Positions 10,942 to 21,286 of a DNA stretch of 31,210 nt are shown here, in pieces; position 1 is the stretch's first letter, and every line of letters starts with the position of its first letter. Below the pieces are notes generated by a model. The model worked only from the letters and a program-made list of their open reading frames with translations, was not told where the DNA came from and made no database searches. This DNA comes from Porogramme epimiltina (lineage: Eukaryota > Basidiomycota > Agaricomycetes > Polyporales > Polyporaceae): assembly GCA_900155495.1 (NCBI GenBank), contig FTLJ01001042.1:1-31210 (forward strand). Direction: 5' to 3'. The translations under genes and the position numbers were made by a program.

Positions 10942-11532
10942 TGTTGCGCCTAGAGAGCGGGAGAGGGAGGAGGGGGGGAGAACGGTGAAGACGAATGTCG
11001 AGAGGAAAACAGAACTCGGCGTCCTCCGTTCGCAAATGCTTTTGTACATCGGCACCGGCCAATGAAACTGATCTAGCCGAGGCACGTAATCGTCACCATT
11101 CCCCTGTTCCAGGCGAAGCAGCCGGGGAAAAACATGACTTCCGCGTGCCCCGCGGTGGTGGCGGCGAGAGGATGTGGAAATCGGTCCGGCGGTCCGACCG
11201 GAGAGCTCCGAGACCCTCGTACAGAGCCCGAATTGTACCATCGAAGGCACCCTCGTACGCGTTCTTTTTTTCGCCCCGAGCCGTTCTTGCGGGAGAAGGG
11301 CCACAAGAACCGGTAGGCCATTCAGGCTCCAAAGTACTTGGGTACTGTTCGCAGCCAAGGTCGCGATCTCCGGCCCTTCAGGGGCGTCTACGATCGAGTG
11401 GCGGCTGGCATGGGCGATTACTCCGAAGTTACTGCGAACACTTGCACATCCAGGAGGGACATGAAGACGACTTGCTATACAGACATCAAATAAGGTCTGT
11501 ATCGACCTAGCTACTCGAAAAAGTCTAGCCTG
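10942..11532. other. MFS promoter region and PDK1 3' flank
   Basis: This is 591 bp between the PDK1 stop and the MFS start, both on the minus strand. The MFS frame stays open upstream to about 11358, but the added residues are Arg/Pro/Ser-rich and unlike a transporter N-terminus, so the start is kept at 10941. No clear TATA box was found. Confidence 0.5.
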
Positions 11533-13672
11533 CTACTTTTCACCGACAAGGTCGGCTACTTCTTGACCCCATCGCGCGAGCGTTTCACCGTCTACGAAGT
11601 CGTAAGCATGTTCTTTCTCTGCCTACAATAAGATATGAGCAACTGGCATATTCGGAGGAAACGCAACTCACAGTACGCAGGAGAAGTTTCTTCTGAGCCT
11701 CATCGGTCCTACAGGCAACTATAGTCGACTGCTTGTCTCCTTTCGTCGGGCCCTTGCCTCGGCCATGGAACACAAATGACTTCTTCACGTCCGACTGCTT
11801 GTGCACCTCGGTCTTCTCATCTAGGGCGACGCACAGGACACGAGGTAAAGTGGTTAAAAGAAGCGCACAAGGGCGCGGCTGCTTCAACAAACCACGACGG
11901 AAAGTGGATCGCGTCAAAGCGGCGAGGTGAATAGACTCGTCCTGTGATAGAATGTCAGACCTGTGAACGGACGAATGGACTCTGAATTAGCGGCGTGAAC
12001 TGTCAGAGGAAGATACGCCATACCAATCCTCAGCGGCGAGTTTTGCGTCGCCAACGTCTAGTGTTATTCGGGGGACACCGTCCGCAACTCCCGGGGCCGC
12101 TATCTTGACCCCATATGCCGCCTCTATGACCTCTGTTAGAGCCGCATCTGGTGGTATGTCGGCCGATGGCACCGGTATAGAGGCAGGTCCCTGTGGGAGG
12201 GAGTCGCCGTTAGGGGGTCCGATACTTGCGAGGCTAAAGTCGTGAACAACGTTGTCCCAGAGGTCATCGTCATCGTCGTCGTCTTCAGTCATGGCGTGAG
12301 ATGATGGAGGGACAAGACCGGTCTCGGGCTGGACGGGAGGGTCTGTCCATAAGGTGTCCCAGTGTATACGGTCTTGCGCGAGGTCTGCGGACGACGTGTT
12401 GTCTCCTGAGAAGAAACGATGTGCTCGAAGTTCTGATGACGATGACTTTGGTTCGATGCCTATGCGGTCGGAAGGCTCTAATACCTGTGCTGTATTGAAC
12501 AAAAGCCACCGTTGCAAGGACGAGTGTCACATACCAACAGTCGCTGTATAAGGTCTTTCGCGGAGTCATCGAAGCCGTCCATGAATATGTAGTCGAGAGC
12601 TTCGATTTTCCTAAAACTTTGGTAGTCGTTGATCGCTGCGAATGCCGGAGTCCCAACGACGAGGAAGTATATTGTGCAACCAATGGCCCAAAGGTCCGAG
12701 CTGCAAATAGCGGTGTTAGTCAACAACAGACGATTTTCATGGCTCGCGGACATGCCTATTGCTAGTTGTCTTCGAGGCTCTGTCGAGGAGCTCTGGGGAG
12801 ACGTACGCCGCACTTCCGACAAATGTGCTAGACCGAGGTGCTTTGGAAGGCATTAGACTGTTATCAGTAAAGCGAGGTACGTGTCACTCACACAGATCGA
12901 GATTTTGAGCGATGTATGCCGAGCCGAAATCAGTCAACCTGACCCTCAAGTCGGCATCTAGTAAGACGTTCTCGGGCTTCATATCTCGATGCACAATGCC
13001 CTTGGAATGCATCCAGAGGATCGCATCTACGATTTGTGCGGTGTACCAACGGGCAGAAGCGAGATGCAGAGAGCCATACTTCCTAACCAAGTCGGAAAGG
13101 TCGCCGTTTGGTGCGAGCTCTAGAACAAAGTCTAGTGTAGGTTTGTGAGATCAATAGGGTGTTCACGTAATTCCAAATCTACTCACAAAGTGATGTCTCA
13201 TCTTGGAATGCGGCATACATCTTCACAATACCCGGATGCGTCCCCGCCAGCTTAGCGAGGGCATCTTTCTCCACCGTCGCGTATTTGACCTTCTTCTGTC
13301 TAATCAATTGCGCTTTACTCAAGATCTTCACTGCGAATTGTTTGCCCGTCGCAGTATGCGTGGCCTCCATGACCTAGTGCGATCTGAGGACAGCCTTATC
13401 TCATCGGGGTATGGGACACGCACCGTCGACCATGACCCTGATCCTAGCTCCCTGTGGAACTCAAAGTCCCGAGGATGGGCCATACTAGGAGGCTTCGAAG
13501 GGGCCCCCGGCGAGGGTGATCCATTTGAGGCGGGTGTCGAAGTGCCCGGGGAAGGAGCTGGACGATCTGACGGCGGCCGTGGATCGTCACGAAGTTCTGC
13601 TAGGGCCCACGCCGGAGGATTGCTACCCGTAGTCGAGCGAGACGACGAAGCGAGGCCGTTGGGGAAAGACAT
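11533..13672 (-). CDS. pdk1: PDK1-type AGC kinase (Ksg1/Pkh homologue) with PH domain
   Basis: A phosphoinositide-dependent-kinase-1-type enzyme that phosphorylates the activation loops of other AGC kinases, in cell-wall integrity and nutrient signalling. Exons: 13672-13424, 13373-13187, 13131-12892, 12840-12756, 12700-12535, 12484-12024, 11960-11672 and 11622-11533, giving 588 aa. After a Ser/Pro-rich N-terminus come the Gly loop GSGSWSTV, the catalytic Lys in FAVKIL, HRDMKPEN, DFGSA in place of the usual Mg-binding-loop context DFGTA, and the activation segment STFVGSAAYVSPELL, which carries the expected autophosphorylated Ser/Thr position. An acidic linker (TEDDDDDDDLWDN) leads to a PH-like domain (WSDILSQDESI, then LLLTTLPRVLCVALDEK) closed by a C-terminal helix, ETLARWGQEVADLV. 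Intron 4 uses a GC donor (12755-12754). The gene is divergent from NUP96. Confidence 0.93.
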
Positions 13673-14049
13673 GGCGAGAGTCGCGGGCGAAGGACTGGTG
13701 GACGCCGCGCGTCAGTATAGTCGTCCGATGTCGGCGGGATGGGTGGTATCAGGCATCACATCTTCAGAATGGGGGGAAGTTCCGGTGTCGGCTGTATTGA
13801 ATGCGCATGCTCGCTATGCACGGCGAAGAACGAAGGGCCAAGGGTCTAGGCGAGGAGAGACAGGGGACGGCTGGTGCGGGGGCGGCCGTGCCCCACCGTC
13901 CGCGGCCAGTCCGCGGCTCACGGGACATGGGGCAGACGCGGAGGCGCCCGTCGTTCGTGACGCGCCCAGCGCGCGCCAAACTTCCTGCCCTTTGTTCTTC
14001 CTCTCCACCGCGCGCGCGACCAACCACCCTATCCTGTCCTCTTCCCACC
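13673..14049. promoter_or_regulatory. Shared divergent promoter of PDK1 and NUP96
   Basis: The start codons of PDK1 (-) and NUP96 (+) are 377 bp apart, so both promoters and 5' UTRs lie here. The NUP96 ATG is in a good context (CCCACCATGC). The NUP96 frame remains open upstream to 13801 in low-complexity Arg/Gly/Pro sequence, which is not counted as coding. No TATA box was seen, as expected for housekeeping genes. Confidence 0.6.
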
Positions 14050-17000
14050 ATGCGCTTTCGGGCATATACCAGCGACAGTGACGACTCCGAGGAAGATGTC
14101 TCCATGGAACTCGCGCCGCCGAAGCGCGCGGCGAAGGCACCCGGCAGACACGACCACCACGACACCGCGATGAAAGACGCGACACTTTCGGATGGAGAGG
14201 ATAGTGAGGAGACTTCAGATGGAGAGTACGATGGGCAGGAGGATGACGAGGAGGAGGAGGAGAGTGAGGACGACGACGAAGAAGACGGAGAGGATGAGAA
14301 TGAGGACGAGGACGAGGATGAAGACGAGGATACGGATGGGGACAAGGACGAAGACGAGGACGAGAGGAGGAAGAAGGCGCACGATAATAAACGTCGCAGC
14401 GCGCTGCACTTGCCTGCCAAGACCGACCCCACCATAATACCATGGGCGAGGGATCTCGGCCTCGACCCACAGAAGATGCACGTTATGCAAACATCACTGT
14501 TCCGCATGCCGGAAGAAGAGCGTGCTCTCCAAGCCCTCAATGAACCACTCCCGCGCAGGAAGCTCCTCATCCAGTCTTCCCGTAGCCGCAAACATAGCAG
14601 GGACTCTGAGGGAGAAGGTCTTCGCGCTGACTCCCGTCAGGTACGTATTGACCTGTTTGTGTGCGTTAAACCATGCTTATGTGGCGGACCTATTTAGCGA
14701 GCATCTTTCGCTCATGACATCGAGCCAGAGCCATACAGACCGTCGCGCAAGTACGCCCGTGTCGAGAGTTCCGCTTCAGCTTTCGTGGGGCTTGAGAATG
14801 CCGTCGTGGACCAAGGGCTGTACCTCGGTCGCTCGTTCCGCGTCGGCTGGGGTCCGGGGGGCACCCTTGTCCACCTCGGCGACTTGTGCGGACCCTCGAG
14901 TAAACCGTGCGTAGCTTACCCCTCATTCAGTCGCTCCATACCGATCCCTGGACTCAGAAAATCCACCGCCAATGCATCGATTGTCAAGATTACCACAGTC
15001 CCAATGGTCGCCGCAGCCACTGCCGACGCAACGGCCCAAGCTGCGCGACTGCTCACTCACCATCTCAGCCACACAACTATCGAGGACGATGCGGACGGTG
15101 TGCCGTTCGCGAATCCATCTTCGACCCTCTCCTTTGCTTCTTTTGTCTCCCAATTCCCCTCCACCGACCAGTCATTCGAACCTACACTCTTCCGACTCGG
15201 CCACGCCTTATTCGACAAGATCAACTTCCGCATTGACAACATCCCTGATGAAGCAGTACGACAGCGCGTTGCGGACATCAGGCGCAAGACCGAACTTTCA
15301 AAATGGCTCAAGATGGCCGTCTCTTCGGCGATGGACTCCGACCTCCGTACTCAACTGGACGCCAAGTGGCATGGTACCGTGTTCACTCTGCTCACAGGTT
15401 ACCAAATCGAGCGGGCCTGTGAAGCTGCGATGGACGGCGGGAACATGAAGCTCGCCTCGCTCATTGCCCAATGTCCCGGAGACGCCGCATTCCGCGCCGA
15501 CCTGCAGGCGCAGTTGGACATCTGGCGCGAGCAGAAGATCGACGCACATATAGGAGAAGGCACACGCAAAATCTACGCCCTCCTCGCGGGCATCGTGGAC
15601 ACATTGGAAGGCTCCCATGGCAGCGGAATCGAACAGTGCCCAGACGTGGATCTCGCGAAGGGTCTGGACTGGAAGCGTGCCTTCGGTCTCCACCTTTGGT
15701 TCGGCATGCCCATGGACGCCTCAATTACAGAGGTGTTCCGCGCCTACAACGACCTATGGGAAGCCAATTCTTCCAGCGTCGCGCCACCTTCGCCCTGGTT
15801 CAAAGAGCGCCCGTCCCCTGAGCAGGCGGGCCCGAGTTGGACGTTACCCTCGACCGCTGAGCCACCAGACGCGCTCTACTCCCTCATCAAGCTCTTCGCC
15901 GATCCGGAGTGCAGTTTGTCCACCATCCTCTCGCCGTTCTCGTTCAGCACGTCTCCGGCGGACTATCGCCTGCCCTGGCACCTGTACATCATTCTATCGC
16001 GTTGCCTCCGCATTCGCGACCTCGCGGATCGTGACACGCCCACGCGGAGCACGGCGGAAGGAGACGAAGAAGATATTGAGGGTCACAGCCCGAGCGCGGA
16101 CCTTCTAGCGAACAGTTATGCGTCACAGTTAGAGCAATTGGGCATGGTGCAAGAGGCCGTATTCGTATTGTTGCACCTAGAGGGCTCCGCCGGGTGAGTA
16201 TCGGTCTTTGTCTCGTCGGGTATAAGCTCGTTGACAATCGCCGCTGATAGACGAGCGGAAGCGGTCAAAGAACTGCTTACGCGGTGCGCGGCGAAGCTCG
16301 ACGACTGGGTTACCCGCGGGCTCGTCGGCAGCCTTAAGCTGCCCATGGCATGGATCAACGAGGCTAAGGTACGATTGTTCTCTGGCGAGGAATATCTGTA
16401 CCCACGTCACGGCTCCCAGGCGATCCACGCGCTCGACTCCGGCAAGGTCTATGAAGCTTACGAACTGTACCTCGCGGCCGGCATGTACGACGCGGCGCAC
16501 AATATTGCGGTCCTCGAGCTCGCGCCGGAGGCCGTCATCCGGCAGGACCTCATGCTCCTCCGGGAGCTCTTCGACGCATTCGAGGGGCACCCCGTCGCCG
16601 GGTGGTCCGTCCGCGGCAAGGTATACCATTTCCCGCCCGCCTAGTCCTGCATTACACTATGCTGAACGGCGTCCGTTCCCCGCCTTAGGTCTTCTTGGAC
16701 TACGCGATGGCCCTCATCCGGCTCCCACAGCTCCGCGACCGGCTCCTGCACGGGCACGGGGCGCTCACTGCGGACGAGGCTGCCGAGCTAGACCAGCTCG
16801 CGCGCAGCGTGCCCAGGCTGGTCAACCTCCTGCCCGACGTTCTGCCTGACCGGTCGGACGCGCGCCACAACGCCGCTCTGACGGAGATGACCAACCGGCT
16901 GGTGCACGACCTCGACAGGGTCAAGCCCCTCGCGATAGTACGTCTCGCCCCTCTTTGTTTGTTTTTCTCCGCGTGATCGCGTGTGCTGACTCGTGTGTGG

Positions 17001-17109
17001 GCAGGCGCAGACACAGGTCCGGACGCCGTTCTTCGCGGAGGCGACGCGCACGAGGAACCTCCACTCGACGATGTACGAGAAGTTCCTGCGGACAGTGGAA
17101 GTGGCGTGA
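14050..17109 (+). CDS. NUP96: Nucleoporin NUP96 (Nup145C), stand-alone
   Basis: A structural subunit of the Y-complex (Nup84/Nup107 complex) of the nuclear pore scaffold. Exons: 14050-14640, 14725-14906, 14958-16193, 16251-16620, 16689-16937 and 17005-17109, giving 910 aa. The N-terminus has a very acidic tract, followed by TIIPWARDLGLDPQKMHVMQ and the signature SFRVGWGPGGTLVHLG. The rest is an alpha-solenoid with the Nup96 C-terminal domain (for example ALFDKINFRIDNIPDE and AYELYLAAGMYDAAHNIAV). In many eukaryotes Nup96 is made by self-cleavage of a Nup98-Nup96 precursor. Here no FG/GLFG repeats or HFS cleavage site precede it, and the PDK1 gene starts 377 bp upstream, so the protein seems to be encoded on its own. 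Intron 2 (51 nt, 14907-14957) is in phase and stop-free, so its retention would add 17 residues. Confidence 0.92.
14243..14364 (+). repeat. GAG/GAC codon tract encoding an acidic run in NUP96
   Basis: About 120 nt of mixed GAG, GAC, GAT and GAA codons encode a nearly pure Asp/Glu stretch. The tract is open on the opposite strand too, which produces a misleading poly-Ser frame there. Such tracts often vary in length between alleles. Confidence 0.8.
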
Positions 17110-17547
17110 TCAGCGCTTCTGTATGTACCGTATTATGTATCTTTCTCCTTTTAAATTGTAGGACGCCGCGGGACAATGTTCACACTGTATCTTCAAGGTC
17201 ATCGCATACTACTTGTCAGATACTACAAGATGTTGCTCAAGTGATGAGGTAGCGAAAGCGTGTATGGTGTTTGCTACCTTGGTGTCCGATGCCACCTCCG
17301 AGTGAAAACGACCTCCTCTATAAGGCATCTGCTCACACTGAACAGATTCAAAGCACGTAACACCGTGGCTACATTTGGGGTAGAGATGTTGGTATATGGA
17401 GCCTATCAGGTCGGAAGAAACAATATTTCGCGTACACAATCACCACGATGACTTTCCCTTCTCCTTCAGATGGCAAGTCACATTCCAAAACATCGTGTCG
17501 GTTCAGCATCTAATAAGACGCTTACAGGTCGCATCATGTGCCTCGGA

Positions 17548-17805
17548 GTCCCAGAACGCCCGACGGTGATCATGGGCTCATCCAATACGGCGATCGTCGT
17601 CATGAAGTTCATCATGGCGAGAAACAGGCGTATCTCGGCGGATTCGGACAGACGTGAACTCAAAGTCAGTATCATGCGGGCGTCCGCGCTCCAACGAAGC
17701 TGGACTAACTTCAAATAGTACCGCACGACGCTCTAGAACCTCACCCAGCGTAGCGCCGCGCGCCAACGCCACCTCGATGGACTCCACGTACAGACCACGG
17801 TGGTG
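17548..17805 (-). pseudogene. Unresolved coding-like patch, possibly a decayed gene
   Basis: On the minus strand a possible exon 17805-17722 follows a ctgcttagcag acceptor and reads GLYVESIEVALARGATLGEV. It ends at a gtacta donor. An acceptor tactgactttgag precedes a second patch from 17658 that reads SAEIRLFLAMMNFMTTIAVL and ends at a gtaagc donor near 17547. The two patches do not join in one frame, and no start or stop could be fixed. The composition looks like protein rather than noise, but I recognise no family. A frameshifted remnant or a misread exon boundary are both possible. Confidence 0.25.
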
Positions 17806-19118
17806 CTGCTAAGCAGTTCTAGTGCGGGCTGCTGATCAAATCCGCGGACTTCCGCGAGTGAGCGCGCTCACTGATAAGCGCACCGTGTGTGACCTAAGTA
17901 GGTCCGCTATCTGCAGAGGAGTTTGTTGGGCTGATATCCTTCAATTGCAGGGTTTTAGGACCTCCGTGGTCGGGACCCGAGGCATGGGCGTCGTGGGCAA
18001 TGGCCACGAGTACATACATCGCAATTGCAGAACAAGACTTGCACGCCTTCTCTCGCATCACTGCCCCGGGTAAATACCATTAAAAACTCCCCGCTCTGGC
18101 GTGCGCTCTTTCGTCATTCCCTAATGCTTTTACTGTGCGCCATGCTGCGAGTGGGCCGCAGACAGCATATAGCGCTGCTGTGAAAACACTCGTCCGTGTG
18201 ATTTCTGCAACGTGTGGGCGCAGGGGACGCTGATCGTATGCTGTGCTCGGCAGTCAATCATCTCCATACTACAGGCGCCGTTATAACGACAATGAAGACA
18301 CCTTCAGGTGTGGCGTATGCAGCCTTCTGTGAAATGCCTGCTTAACATACCCTTAGCAGACCTCCAAAATACAATAGTGGGGGCAGTCGCTCGACCAGAC
18401 TGATTCTACATGCTCAATCACTGCGATCCTGAACCATAGTTCACGACTCGGAATGCCATTCATGCCTCATCCCGAGTGCCGACATTATACCGCAATGGTA
18501 CGTTGACTTTGCCCTGTATCACACCTTTTGATATATATCGTGCGACCCCTCTATCAACCCGAATCACTGTATGTCCGTGCAGGCGCCCTTCCTGTATCAA
18601 GAACGAACGTCTCGCTTGGCGAACCGAGAGGCGCTGACACTTTCATGACATCGGTATTTCACACCTTTGACGTCGAATCTACCCTCAGCGCCAACGGGTC
18701 ACCTGTGGCGCTTCGTTCAACGATGTCCCTCGACACCGGGCTGCGTACGTCAAAGAAGTCCTTGAGTCTAGCGCTGATAGCTCCGCTCTAGTTGGCAGCA
18801 GACGTTGCGCGTCCCTTACGCACGGGATGCCGTCCCATCCTCCAAAATCTCAAGATTTGGTCAGAATGCCGCCGGCTGAATAAGACTGCTGCTTGACATA
18901 CAAACACTAGCAGGGTATATCCTGGGAGGAGAACAAGTTGTATATTTATCCCCCTCTGCCCGCGCAACTCCGGAGGCCGGCATCGAAGTTCTTCTCAAGA
19001 AAAACGTGCGATCTTTTCGGATCCTCTAACAACGGCGGCAGTTGGCTGCAAGGAGCAACAGACCAGGCGAGGCGCTAGTACCAAGGATCCATACCTTGAT
19101 TGGCGAGTGTTTCTTTGG

Positions 19119-19172
19119 CACCTCATGACCGGTCAGACTGCTTATCTGACAGCAGCCTGAGGAATACAAATA
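19119..19172 (+). promoter_or_regulatory. CYP-B core promoter block
   Basis: It contains CACCTCATGAC (19119-19129) overlapping the perfect 10-bp palindrome TGACCGGTCA (19126-19135), then a TATA-like TACAAATA (19165-19172) 35 nt before the ATG. The CYP-C promoter has the same element order but an intact TATAAATA. The palindrome is a candidate transcription-factor site. Confidence 0.5.
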
Positions 19173-19206
19173 CCCTCCATCCGATGAGGCACAGCAGCAT
19201 ACGAAC

Positions 19207-21286
19207 ATGACCTACGTTCAACCTGCAGACCTCCTTCTCCCGCTGCTCCTGGGTCTCCTGGTCTGGGCTGCTCTGCGCACCCGTGTGCGCTCCCGCCTTT
19301 CGGTATCTCCCTTTCCTCCCGGCCCGAAGCCGCTCCCAATCATTGGGAACCTCCTTGACATGCCTACCAAAAATATGGCGCCGCTACTACATGAGATGGG
19401 GAAAAGGTACGGTGAGTAGTTTCCCTCCTATTTCACCATTTTACACTTCTGAAGTAACGCCGAAATGGCATCTGTAACTTAGGTGAATTAATGTACCTCA
19501 ACGTCTTTGGGCAACCTACGTTAATAGTCGACTCATACGACGCGGCGTTCGGCCTCCTCGAGAATCGCTCTTCTAACACGTCTGATAGGCCACGTCTCGT
19601 CATGGGAGAACTGTGAGCACCAAAGTAAATCATCTATCCCTGGCGCACTGAACAATTTTGCCACTCTTGCTGCACAGGACTGGGCTAGATTGGGAGTTCA
19701 GCCTCGTCAGTTACAACGCGACGTGGAAGCGCTGCCGCCGCACCTTTCACGACCACTTCCATTCCGGTGCGGTCGCGGAGTACCGGCCGAACCATGTTCG
19801 CGCGGCGCACAAGTGGCTCGCCAAGTTGCTCGAAGACCCGCGTAACTTCCGCACACACGGTAGGCGGTGAGAACGAGAACATCCACGGTCCCGACCACGA
19901 CGCGTGCTGATGTCGCTCACAGCGCCCTTGGAGCGACAGTCATGGATGTCGTGTACGGCATGCAGGTCGTAGACGAGAACGACAAATACGTCTCCATCGC
20001 GGAGAGGGGCGCGGCGGTCTTCAGCGAAGTCGCCGCCCCGGGTCGCTTTTTGGCGGAACTTTTCCCTTCCCTCGCGTACGTGCCGGCGTGGCTTCCCGGT
20101 GCCCAGTTCAAGCGCGACGCAGCAAAGTGGGCGCGGGACCTGGTCGCACTGAGGGAGGTGCCGTGGGGCGCTGCTATTGGCGCGATGGTATGGTGACGCG
20201 TTCCGTCTGGAGTAATACCCATCTTGATATTTCTTTCAAGGCGCATGGAACCGCGAAGTCTTCTATAGTCTCGAAGTTAATGGACAGCTTATCTCGTGAA
20301 GACGAAAAGGTAGCGCAAGAAGACATAGAACATTTCAAGGATGTTATTGGGATCGCGTATGTCGGTAGGCGTGTTCTCATATGATTAAACTGGGCAATTG
20401 ACGCATTACACACTTTTCCTGCGCAGGGGCGGTCGATACAGTGCGTATTTCTCTCTTCATCGGTTTGTAGGAACTGACAGCCCTTCACAAAGACTTTCAG
20501 CACTCTCACAGCCTTCATTTTGGCCATGACAGCCTATCCTGAGGCTCAAAGGAAAGCTCAAGCAGAATTGGATGCCGTAATTGGCCCCGATCGTCTCCCC
20601 ACCTTCGAAGACCGCGACTCACTGCCATACGTCAATGCACTCCTCAAAGAGACGACTCGCTGGCACCCCGTTCTTCCCCTCGCGATACCTCATAAAACTA
20701 CCGAAGAGGACGTCTATAACGGCTACCACATACCTGCAGGCACTGTGATCATCCCTAATAGCTGGTATGTTCTCCGCGCTATACCGAGGAGATAGTTCAA
20801 CTTGCTGATCGCCTATAATCATATAGGGCCATGTCGCGCGACCCGTCTGCATACCCCGACCCTTTCAACTTTGTGCCCGAGCGTTACCTAGATCCTGACA
20901 CTCGAGATCCTTCTCGCCTTCAGTTTGGTTTTGGTCGGCGGTGCGTCACCCTCCAACGGACCCTGAAAGTGTTTATGCATTGACTTCATCATACTAGCAT
21001 CTGCCCTGGTCGCCATTTCGCCGTCGACGCCCTGTTCATATTCATCGCGTCTATCCTACACGTATATAATATTCAGCCACCGCTTGGCCCCGACGGAAAG
21101 CCGCAAGAAGTGAAGCCGAAAGTCAATCTCGACTGTGCTCTCTCGTAAGCCCAAGATCTAACTAGACCGTGCCATAACATCTGACGAAGTCGATGCAGAT
21201 ATCCGGAGGACTTTTTATGTCAGATCAAAACGAGATCTTCTCAAGCCGAAGCCCTTATCAAACAAGCAAGCTCGGAGCAAGTCTAG
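19207..21286 (+). CDS. Cytochrome P450 monooxygenase CYP-B
   Basis: Same family as CYP-A, C and D; first of three tandem copies. Exons: 19207-19411, 19483-19612, 19678-19866, 19923-20187, 20241-20364, 20427-20440 (14 nt), 20493-20764, 20827-20940, 20998-21144 and 21199-21286, giving 515 aa. An N-terminal anchor (LLLPLLLGLLVWAAL) and the hinge FPPGPKPLP indicate ER-membrane location. All P450 landmarks are present: C-helix WKRCR, I-helix GAVDTT, K-helix KETTRW, FVPERYL and the heme loop FGFGRRICPGR. The I-helix has Ala where the common (A/G)Gx(D/E)T pattern has Gly. The gene looks fully functional. The region from the heme-loop exon into intron 9 is almost identical to CYP-C (see findings), while exon 1 is clearly more divergent. 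Confidence 0.93.

Larger units (their letters stand above)
17110..19206. other. 2.1-kb gene-poor region before the P450 array
   Basis: The left part holds the NUP96 3' flank and an unresolved coding-like patch at about 17548-17805 (-), described separately. From about 18490 onward the sequence is homologous to the flank upstream of CYP-C (from about 21790), so it belongs to the duplicated unit and includes the CYP-B promoter. The segment 18080-18490 shows nothing recognisable. Confidence 0.5.

Noticed and set aside
13764..14591. A 275-codon minus-strand frame with a poly-Ser stretch.
   Set aside because: It is the antisense shadow of the acidic GAG/GAC tract and upstream part of NUP96.
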